From the NCBI GenBank assembly GCA_001931905.2, contig MSJI02000075.1, positions 1-64,000 of the forward strand: a DNA stretch of 64,000 bases, in the 5' to 3' direction. The stretch comes from Cladosporium sp. IMV 00045. Lineage: Eukaryota > Ascomycota > Dothideomycetes > Cladosporiales > Cladosporiaceae. The notes beneath the pieces were generated by a model. It saw nothing but the letters and a program-made list of their open reading frames with translations, was not told where the DNA came from and did no database searches. The position numbers were made by a program, and so were the translations under genes. This document shows, piece by piece, positions 55,242 to 64,000 of this stretch. Within the stretch, counting starts at the first letter, position 1; each line of letters begins with the position of its first letter.

Positions 55242-55828
55242 ATTGATTGAGTGTTGACTGGTCAAAGTCTAATGTTTTGCACAATATCGAAAGTGAGAGT
55301 AACGCGGTTTTGGTCGGTCAATCCTCAGGGCCTGAACATTAAAAAAGCCGCCTTTCGCGCGACTCGGCGTGTACTTGCCTATCTATGTAGCTAGGCCGAT
55401 GGGTACATGTAGTGCAGACAGTCGATATCGATCATGATAAGATAGTGGAGAAGCAGTTATCAAGCCGAGGTCGCAGCCAAGGTCAACCATGCATCCTGAG
55501 ATGAGTGCATGTACTGCGGAGGTATATCCCTCCTGAGGCGCGTCCGACAGGGGTGAGCGTATTTTGAGCAGGACGAAATTCGACTATGAGATCGCATAGA
55601 ATGGCAACAGATGACACTGATCTTGATGCTGAATCAACTTGCTGATGTTGTGTGTCAAGTAATAACAAGGCGTAGTGTGGTCGCAGTAGCTTGAGATGAA
55701 GACAGCTTGAGGGACATCCGTGCGACCTCCGAGGCTTGAGCGTCTGTGGCTTCACATCTCCCATCAGTTCACTACGGTACCTAGACACTACCACTATCGC
55801 TCTACCAGGCCAATCCGACCTCTCATCA
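55242..55828. other. Intergenic region
   Basis: Promoter of the DAO-family gene. No other gene was recognised. Confidence 0.4.
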
Positions 55829-56086
55829 ATGGCGAGAGGTCCTGAGATCCCACCGTGGAAACGCCACATACTCATGGCATATCACGTCCAACTGGGGATG
55901 CGAAATAGCCAAATAGCCAGGCAGCTGAATCTCAGCGCAAAAGCCGTGACAACCACCATCACAAGGGCCAAATCACGCTGTCCATCACTTGAGGGTCTGA
56001 TTCAAGCAGTCACCGTCCGACCTAGACCTGGCCGACCAAAGCGAGCAACTCCCGCATCTGCACAAGTAGCCGGCCAGGCAGGCTGA
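55829..56086 (+). pseudogene. Remnant of a Tc1/mariner-type transposase N-terminus
   Basis: An 85-residue frame starting MARGPEIPPWKRHILMAYHV. It carries a helix-turn-helix (SQIARQLNLSAKAVTTTI) followed by a RPRPGRPKRATPAS linker, the typical DNA-binding start of Tc1/mariner transposases. The DDE catalytic domain does not follow: the next 500 bp contain stops in all frames. No terminal repeats could be identified. It lies between the DAO-family and transporter genes, on the opposite strand. The family call is moderate. Confidence 0.45.
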
Positions 56087-56567
56087 CCGTCTCATGCTTT
56101 CGCCGTGTTGGTCAAAAATTGCATGCAATTGACTATTGCGGGGCCGAATTGAATCTGTACGCTCACCCGCGAGACTCCCATGTTGCTCAATAAGAGATTC
56201 GCGATAGTCTTGGGCCCGCGCAGCTAAAACTATTGACGATACCCATCTGATGCCGAAACGAAGACGGAACGCGCATCTTAAGAACACCTAGGATAGCTTC
56301 CGGAAGGAAGTCGGGAACGAAAGAGATGGATGACAAAAGATCGGGATCCCTGCGGTGTGTTCGCTGCGCGACCGTCAGTGCAATTCGATCTCGGTCTCCG
56401 AATGCCACCATCTTCCTGATAGATTGGCGTTTGTTTGCCGAACTACATTTTGAGGTACAGCGAGGAGACGAGGATTTCATGGCTCATTGTTGAACATGTC
56501 TGGGCTTCATTTTGATGTGATGAAATGTTCATGACTGTATACCCCTGGCCTTTCTGGCTAGGTCATA
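56087..56567. other. Probable decayed transposon sequence
   Basis: No gene is recognised. It could be the degraded remainder of the transposon whose N-terminus lies just left, and it includes the 3' flank of the transporter gene. Confidence 0.35.
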
Positions 56568-58548
56568 TCAATGTCCCAGACCCTGTGCTCTAGCTTTGCT
56601 GACATCTCTCCAATATCTCTCAGACGTCTTCTCTCTCAGCTTCCGTCCATATCTGGTCATAACAAACAAGCTAGCATTCCAAACAAATCCAATGCCCGCC
56701 ATGATGCAGTAGACCGAAAGATAGCTGCTCGATTCTACCCAAGGTGTGATACCATAGTTGATTGCGAATGACAGGGTGTTCCTGATCAGAACGCAAGTGG
56801 TGACCATGGATCCTGACAGCTCGGGGTAACTTGAAATGGCGTACGTCAAGGCTGCGCCAACACAGAGAGCTGCATTGATCGCGATCGCGACTTGACTAAT
56901 GACCAGAGCCATCCAATGGAGGTGGTAGGTGACACCAAGGCCGTACAAGATCATCGAGAATGGGCAAAGGAACATGCTGAAGATGAAGAGGTATAGCTGT
57001 GCATGATATTAACAAGATTTTCATCTACGAGTTCGAGAGAACTGAATAACTTACAGTGTGTTCCGGTTCGCTTATACCGCCGTTCCGGCGAGCCAGCTTC
57101 ACAGTGAGAATCTTACCGACCTTGCCATTGTAGTAACCACTGTGCGCGGTCCTCATTAACTAAATATTCACAGACTGGCGTCAAGGAAGACTTACCCAAC
57201 GAACGTGCCTATAACACCTCCAACGTATGCAGCGGCGACTCCGGCAGTGCTGAAGCCGTATTGCTCGGTATAGACAGTACCAATCGTTGCATTTTGCACG
57301 CCTTGCCAGACCAAGCTGTTCGCACCGTACATGAAGCTATACCACATGTCAGTCAAGCGCTGTGATACCGATTGGATGGCAGATTCTGGCTTACCCAGCA
57401 TATACCACAGAGGGATAGGTGAAGCCTTTGAACGGCGCAATCATGATATTGATCAACCTGTTGGGCCTTGGATTGTCTCTCAGACTGAGCTTATCACGGA
57501 AGGTCTTTCGCGGCCATTGGACCTCGCCAGCTTCATAGTCTGTCGTGTTCAGAGACTGAACGTTCTCGGTGTCTGTCTTTTTGGAGTCGGTTAGTCCATT
57601 GGAACTGTCCAACTCGGGCTGCAAGTCCGCCGCGGCTTTCATCTTCTGCGGCGCATCTTGGTCAGCATTCGAGTGGTGTTTTCGATCGTAGTTTGTCTCC
57701 TCCATGAAGAAGAAGCAGAAAACGAAAGTTAATCCAAGCAGTATCGCCCACCACTATTTCTTGGTCAGCACAAGAAAGCCCAGAAGATCGGAAGATAGGT
57801 ATTCCAAGGATGAACGTACTCGCAGAGTCCACTCCCAATTCATGCCGACATTGATGAATCCTGCAAGCATAGGAGCCAGCTTGCCAGTCAGAGCCAGTGA
57901 CCAGCCATAAAAAGCCATGTACTTCGGCCTCTCGTGGACGAACCATACATCGGTCACTGAGATCTCGGCAAGCGACTCAACAGGCGAGCCAAAGAAACCC
58001 AAAAGAATGCGGTTGGCTAAATAAGTACCGGGAGTCCTGCACAGGGGAGCGGTGGCTAGGATGATGATGTTTGTGACAATCGAGAATAGGTACACTGGTC
58101 TTTTGCCATACTGCAAGGCAATCGCTTGCCAGAAGATGCAGCCCCATCTTGCGGGTGTGTCAGTCTCGTTGCCCTGTTTTTCATTTTTCGGGAGGGAATT
58201 CACTCACCCGTATAAAAGGAACATGATTCCCGTGCCATTGTTGATGTCTGTCAAACTCAGAGATGTATCCCTGCGGATTGGCGTGACGATCGAATAGACA
58301 GCGCTAGAAGGAATAGCAATGAAGATGGTATAGACCACCACGCAAGCCGTAGCCAGGCATTTGCGCTTGTACGTCCAGTTCAGAGGGTCTTCCGGGTCTT
58401 CGCTAGGATGAGGAACAAGGAGGATATCCTTTTGGCCATTGCCGCCAGCGTGTTTGTGTTGCAAGTGGCCATCTTCATCGATGAGACGCACGGTTCCCGG
58501 TGGTAAACGTTCGATAGCATCTGGATCGCGTTGGTCGACCCCAGACAT
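56568..58548 (-). CDS. MFS transporter (DHA1-like drug/metabolite type)
   Basis: Six exons (58208-58548, 57820-58147, 57395-57753, 57196-57336, 57055-57139, 56568-56996; introns of 56-66 nt) give 560 aa. The hydrophilic start contains the fungal motif HPSEDPEDPLNWTYKRKC. Twelve membrane helices can be traced, including ATACVVVYTIFIAIPSSAVY. The A-motif region reads YGKRPVYLFSIV, and NRILLGFFGSPVESLAEISV and a long central loop (about residues 250-330) follow. The C-terminus is basic (YGRKLREKTSERYWRD). It should be a plasma-membrane proton-coupled transporter. Its position between an amine oxidase-like gene and an amidase on the same strand suggests import of their substrate. Confidence 0.9.
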
Positions 58549-59314
58549 GGTCGCGGAGTTGTGTGGAGGAGTGGGGACTGTGAGGAGAAGGCGACTTCGC
58601 GAATGAATAAAAGGTCTTTGTCAAAACCGAGGTTCTCCAACTTGCAAAACGGCCGGAGATGTAAGACATTATTAACGTCTGCTGATCTTTGAGGCCATAG
58701 TATGCTGTAAGTGCATTGCATCCCTGCTTATCTGGCTTTAAGTGAAATCATGATAAGCCGCTGACTATCTAACAGGACGAGCTGGATGAGCTATCTGAAC
58801 CAGATACCATCGTGTGGAGGACTCTCAAGCCCCAACGCTGCATTCATCAGGTAGGTAGGCGAGACGTTGGTGCGGGCAATAATGCGGCTCGAAAGGTTAT
58901 CGTCAACAGAGCTTATCGTACCTGCATGTTCCAAGCTGTCGCTGTGAGTTACCTTCGGCGTGAGCTGCTCCATTCTGCCAGACACCGAGTGCCTCCCGTG
59001 AAAGACTCCTCGCTGGATTCAGCTGAATATTGGTCTGCGGCATAGAACTTGCATGTGGAAATTGACACTACCGGGCTTGGGTCTGGAGGGCTATTATCGC
59101 GAGTTCATCATCTGATCTTGCCGCTACGTTTGTCACATGCTTTCTGTATCAATGCGCAAGTCACGAAAATTCAAGGTATTGCAAGAAATGTCACAATTAG
59201 GAAAAGGTATTTGGTCGATGAAGTGAGAGTTTTGATGATACGCTGTGGAATATCCGAAAACAGGCTATGCAAAGCGTAATGGTTTGACATATTGGCTTCG
59301 AGACCTTGACTCCA
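58549..59314. other. Intergenic region
   Basis: Promoter of the transporter and 3' flank of the amidase gene. No other gene was seen. Confidence 0.4.
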
Positions 59315-61191
59315 TCAAGGCCTGCCCATCGCTCGTTCAATCTCCACCAAAGCAGCAAGGACCTTCTCGTCCTCCTGTCTTCTACCGACCACCTGTAAGC
59401 TGACCGGAGCACCATTGAACTTTTCCGGGCTGTACATGTCGTGAACGAACTTGTCTTGCTCATTCACTGGGGTGTAGCTAAGATCTTTTGGATCTTTTAC
59501 AGGGTCGACTTCAGTAACCGGGAACACTGCACCGGGATAGTCCAGGAGGTTCCATTGGGAAGTGTAACCCCAGTAGCGACTCTGCTCGTGTGGTGTTGCG
59601 GCGCCGAACGACGGAGGACATATGATCACATCGACCTCTTTCCCACTCTTGGCGGTGCTGGACCACGCTTTTGCGTACATGGTGCGGTATTGATCACGTT
59701 CGATGCAAAGCTTCGATAGGTCAGCAAATTTCCTGCCTTCACGGGTTGATTATCGGTGACATACCTTCCACAACTCGTGTTGAGTCAGCTCTTTAACAGT
59801 TGGCTGCTCAATGATGAATTTGGTCAATGGTAGAACGGGCTCGCCTCCTTCCTCAATCAGGCCAAGCACCTCTTTGCCACCATCTGGGAAGTACAGCGCC
59901 GAGGTGATATCCCAGCCTTTCTGATGATCCAGATTTTCGCAATTCCAATCAACGACTTCCATGCCTGCCTTCCGGCATGATTCTGCGACCTCGCGAAGTG
60001 CTCTGATCATTGGAGGGTGTGGCTTCACAATTCCATCCCACCATTGTATCGCCACTTTAGGCGGACTGCTGAATGTGTAGGGCGTCCAGTCTTTTACGGT
60101 GAGTGATGGGTCAATTCGCCAAGGTTTGGCTGACAGAGCGACCCTCATGAAGAGGTCTAGTGCATCACGGTGCACAGCCATGGGCCCAGGGCACGCTCCG
60201 ATCGTTTCCTTTCCGGCTCCAGGGGCGATCAGCCCTGTAGTGGAGATGCGCTTGAGACTCGGTCTGAAGAAGTCAGTATGAATATGAAATGGGGTGGACG
60301 AGGAACTTTACTTGAAACCATAGACACCAACATGAGCAGCTGGGCAACGAATGCTGCCTCCAATATCTCCGCCGACACCCTGGATAAATCAGTCTCACGT
60401 TTGTAAAGCGATTCTATCAGCCGACTTACGAGTATGCTGCCTCGCATTCCCAACAAAGCAGATTCGCCACCGCTACTGCCACCAGGGGTCAAGTTACGAT
60501 TGTAAGGGTTGACAGTTCGGCCGTAAATGTTGCTGCTCGTCTCGAGATGCATAATAGCTTGTGGCTGCGTCGTTCGAGCGTAGAACACACAGCCTTGGTC
60601 CCAGAACGTGTCGTAGAGAAGGTTCGATCCGTGCTTCTTGTCGATCCAGGCGACGAAAGATGCCGTTGAAGTGACGTTGTCGCCGACCATGCCTTGGTGT
60701 TCCTTCGTAGAAATTGGTAAACCGAAGAGCTCTCCTTTTGGCTGAGGCAAAGAGTCTAGGTAGCGTGCCCGCTCGACAGCCTGATCCCAGAGAAGTTCGA
60801 CGAGGCAGTTGGTCTATACAATATCAGCATTGTACACAAGAATTCTTTTCTCAGTGACGGTGATACTCACTGCTGCGTGCGCAACGGCAGCCCTTCGCAG
60901 AAATGCCAGCGTCACCTCTTCAACCGAAATTTGCCGTTGCTTCAACATGGAAAGTAGTTGGGTAATATCGAAATTTTCGGTGATTTCAATCTCGCGTGGT
61001 GTCAATGCAGTTTGAGGCAAGCCCCGAGAGTCCAGAGGCAAAGCATCCGTCTCTGGGATGCCCTGAAGTCTCGGGGTGACCTTCGCGAGCGAGGCATCTC
61101 GCTTCTCCCTGGCCCGAATTGCTTTGTCTTCCCATAGCTCAAGGCCTGGCAAGTCGATGGAACTATCGAACTTCTTCTTGAATGAAGACAT
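59315..61191 (-). CDS. Amidase (amidase-signature family, acetamidase-like)
   Basis: Exons 60871-61191, 60430-60813, 60312-60379, 59765-60263 and 59315-59710 (introns of 48-57 nt) give 555 aa. The Ser-cisSer-Lys triad is complete: Lys144 (PISTKEHQG), cis-Ser220 (TPGGSSGGESALLG) and nucleophile Ser244 (GGDIGGSIRCPAAH). The spacing (76 and 24 residues) is right for the family. It hydrolyses an amide to a carboxylate plus ammonia or amine; the substrate is not defined by sequence. A charged helical N-terminus (KAIRAREKRDASL) is typical of fungal acetamidase-type enzymes. No signal peptide. With the neighbouring transporter and dehydrogenase it fits nitrogen or carbon scavenging from amides. Confidence 0.92.
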
Positions 61192-62177
61192 AACAGATTT
61201 AGCAGGTGTTGTGAGAAGTTACGGGTTTAACCCTTTGTTCGTGGTGATATGAGATAGGGAGTACGTTTCCCAAACCTGAAAACTATACTTACGGCAGCGA
61301 CCAAGGAGCCGCGCCATGGTGGGTCTATCATATGAGCACTTCGAGAAATGCTCTTACTCACCAAGATAGCTAATCATTTGACAATCGGCATGCAATCGAC
61401 CCCTCGCAGCCAGCTGCCATATTGAAGCGCGAACGTACACGTGGTAACCGGGATATCTTGAGCTCTTGAGCGGGGAAGATGGTGGAGTTGTTATGAAGTG
61501 GGTACCTTGTTGTAACGTCGGGGACTGAGTGATAGGCCCAGAGCCAGATAAGGAAGATACTGTACTGCGATAGCCGCCAGCTTGAACGACCTTGGGGGTT
61601 GATATCGGAGCTCGGCCGCCGATACTCGGTGCCTGTCGTACCTAAAGGCATGGGCTACTTTTGTTGTTCCATTTGAGCCAGGATCGTGAGCTTCACATGC
61701 GCGAGGTGATTAGAAACCATCAAGACCAGGTACCTATAGGCATGTTCGGTGTGAACCCTCTGGGAGCAACAACGTAGACTGGGCCAACGGGGCTCGGGGA
61801 TATCGGTTGCGGCCTGAGGCATTCGCCGCTCTTGAATAGGCGAGTTGGCTCTTACCCATTTCGGATGCCCTCCGCAAAACATATGCCTCCTTTCACAGTA
61901 TACTGAGGTATCAACCTGAGCTTGACGACTCAATCTGTGCATTATGACCACCACAATCGCTGACTGCTCATGACATATCGCAAAGACCACCAGTCTCTTA
62001 TAGGCTTGCAGGATGTGGCTACGACATCGACTTTTGTCCAAGGTAGCAAGTGAATTCCACGGGCGTGGAGACATTTGTCATGTATCTTAGGATACATTCT
62101 GATATTGATTAAATTCACTGGGAGACAAAAAGCCTTGAAGGTGATGAAAACAGCAAGCGAACTTTCGGATCCGGCCT
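61192..62177. other. Intergenic region
   Basis: 986 bp upstream of the amidase and downstream of the dehydrogenase gene. No gene is recognised; it probably contains the amidase promoter. Confidence 0.4.
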
Positions 62178-63904
62178 TCACAATCTGGCTCGGCCACCGA
62201 CGCCGCCTGTTACGATCATCTTGATCTGGAGATAGTCGTCCATCCCGTATTTGCTGCCCTCGCGACCTAAGCCTGAATGCTTCACTCCACCGAACCTGCA
62301 GCATTTCTCGGTTAGCTCATGGGTACCAATGAAGGGGAAGAGCTCAACTTACGGTGCGGCCGCATTGGAAACGACGCCGGTGTTCAGTGCCACCATACCG
62401 AACTCAAGCTGCTCCGACACCCTTGTTGCCCGGGAAAGACTCTCCGTAAAGATATAGGAAGCAAGTCCAACATCGCAATCATTGGCTACCGATAATGCTT
62501 CTTCTTCCGTTTCGAAGGTGAACACGGGGGCGATGGGGCCGAAGATCTCCTCTTTGCAGATGCGCATGTCACTGGTAACATTGCTCAATATAGTTGCATC
62601 GTAGAAGTTTGGTCCTGTAACTTCGTTAGCACTTCGATAATTGATACATTGGACTGGAGAAATTCACTGACCCAGGTCTGTCCGCTTCTTTCCTCCGACC
62701 TCGATCGTAGCTCCCTGCTGCACGCTCTCTTCAACGAGGCTATGCACTCGCTCGGCGGCGGTTGGGCTGATCAGTGGCCCATGAGTCGTCTGGTCGTCAC
62801 TTCCAGGGCCAATGACGAACTTCTCGACCGCTGCCTTCATTCGTTGCAAGAACTCCGGGTATATGCTCGAATGAACCATTATGCGATTCGAGCACACGCA
62901 AGTCTGCCCGGACGACTTGAACTTGCTCGCGACGACTGCATTAATAGCAACGTCGAGGTTCGCATCGTCGAACACGATGAACGGAGCATTGCCACCGAGC
63001 TCGAGACTCAATTTCTTCAACGAAGAACTCGACTGCTGCATCAAAAGCTTGCCTACACGGGTGGAGCCTGTGAATGAAATTTTGCGGACGACCTTCGAAG
63101 TGCACAAATGCAGTCCGATCTTCGGGGTATTCTCGAGCGCTGTCACAATGTTGATGACACCTTTCGGGACGCCAGCGCGCTCTGCGAGGACTGTCAAAGC
63201 GTTGGCGGTAAATGGCGTCTCACCGGCAGTCTTTACTACCACTGTGCATCCTGCTGCGAGAGCGGGACCCAACTTTCTGGTGACCATTGCTGCTGGAAAG
63301 TTCCATCTGGTTGGTGGGAATCGTCAGCAATCGGCGATGTTGGTTTTCTCAGAAGACTTACGGAACAATCAAGCCGCATACTCCTACTGGCTCCTTCACA
63401 ACCGAGACTCGAAACCCCGGTTCACTGTGAGGAATGACATCGCCATATATGCGAGCCGCCTCCTCAGAATACCATTCGAGAAAGCTGTTGGCAAAGTCGA
63501 CTTCGCCATATGAATCGGCTTTGGACTTGCCGTTCTCCATTACGATCATTCTTGCAAGGTCATCCCTGTTTTCCTGAATCAATTCGTACCATCGCCGGAG
63601 TATCCTTGAGCGTGTACGTCCCGTCTGAGAATGCCATAAAGGCAGTACTTTCGCTGCACTCTCAATTGCTCTCTGGGCATCATGGACGTCAGACTCTGGA
63701 CACGTTCCGATCAACAGCGAAGTCGCTGGGTCTGTTCACACGGTACCGAAAGTCAGCAGTGATACAAGCATATCTTGGGATTGGAAAGCGCCACCAACCT
63801 TTCACTTCGAATTGTTTGCCTGACAGTGCTTGACACCATTCTCCATCAATGTAATTACTGCCCACGAATAGAGAAGGGTCAAGGAAATGTTGCTTGGAAG
63901 ACAT
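62178..63904 (-). CDS. Succinate-semialdehyde dehydrogenase-like aldehyde dehydrogenase
   Basis: Five exons (63799-63904, 63362-63731, 62672-63306, 62353-62614, 62178-62295; introns of 55-67 nt, the first with an unusual GTTGGT donor) give 496 aa, the normal family length. Start motif [18 protein letters not shown], cofactor region [18 protein letters not shown], the [12 protein letters not shown] loop, general base Glu260 ([12 protein letters not shown]) and catalytic Cys295 ([12 protein letters not shown]). The C-terminal [12 protein letters not shown] and [15 protein letters not shown] are typical of the SSADH branch. The second Cys of the CxC pair is also typical of that branch. It oxidises succinate semialdehyde or a similar omega-aldehyde with NAD(P). 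Upstream are only 96 bp before the window ends. Confidence 0.92.
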
Positions 63905-64000
63905 GATGGGTTCGTAGTTGAATCGATGCTGAATATTTACTGGCGTTAGGCAAATTGCTCTGAACTTCCTCCGCAAGGCTCTGAGAACAACATCTCATTC

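Noticed and set aside
1..64000. CRISPR arrays, bacterial operons, rRNA genes
   Set aside because: No regularly spaced repeats, no Shine-Dalgarno-led operons and no rRNA sequence were seen; introns show the DNA is eukaryotic.

Overview
The window reads as nuclear DNA of a filamentous ascomycete (Pezizomycotina; the gene families suggest a Dothideomycete, but this is inferred without any search). Supporting signs: roughly 25 protein genes on both strands; short spliceosomal introns (47-80 nt, GTAAGT-like donors, CTAAC/CTGAC branch sites, some 45 placed here by reading-frame continuity); fungal families such as a Zn2Cys6 regulator, an AP-1-like bZIP regulator and a fungal rhodopsin-type membrane receptor; Fot1/pogo-like and Tc1/mariner-like transposon debris; and intron-bearing tRNA genes. 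Exon boundaries below were derived by hand, and exon lengths were checked to sum to whole codons.

Layout. 1-300: tail of a pogo/Fot1-type transposase at the window edge. 0.7-9.5 kb: an unknown protein, a broken epoxide hydrolase, a flavin monooxygenase, a secreted GMC oxidoreductase and a rhodopsin-family membrane protein. 9.5-18 kb: an accessory stretch with long spacers holding a secreted cyanophycinase-like S51 peptidase, a small cysteine-rich secreted protein, an F-box protein, and two tandem paralogous small secreted peptide genes. One of these encodes two repeats separated by Kex2 (Lys-Arg) sites. 19.1 kb: first copy of an intron-containing tRNA. 19.4-49 kb: mostly housekeeping genes (Emp24-like p24 cargo receptor, thioesterase-like protein, large alpha/beta hydrolase, cysteine-rich wall/membrane protein, fatty acid hydroxylase-like membrane protein, bZIP, complex I ESSS subunit, GNAT acetyltransferase, Erb1, Zn2Cys6 regulator, Leo1, Mob-family protein), with a second identical tRNA copy at 38.8 kb in opposite orientation. 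49-64 kb: a BTB-like protein with a C-terminal frame break, a secreted PhoD-type phosphatase, then four genes on one strand: FAD-dependent amine-oxidase-like enzyme, MFS transporter, amidase and succinate-semialdehyde-dehydrogenase-like enzyme.

How genes may work together. The last four enzymes and transporter fit one catabolic route: import of an amide or amine, hydrolysis by the amidase, oxidation of the amine, then oxidation of the semialdehyde. This is inference from co-location and family. The flavin monooxygenase, GMC oxidoreductase and dead epoxide hydrolase could be remains of an older oxidative cluster beside the transposon. Erb1, Leo1, Mob, Emp24 and the complex I subunit are unrelated core genes.

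Most notable: the two tandem secreted peptide genes at 16.9-18.0 kb (the second has two short exons and is easily missed), the duplicated intron-bearing tRNA with a conserved 3' hairpin, the catabolic gene group at 53.7-63.9 kb, and two genes with suspicious reading-frame breaks (Zn2Cys6 regulator at 43.5 kb, BTB-like gene at 49.5 kb).
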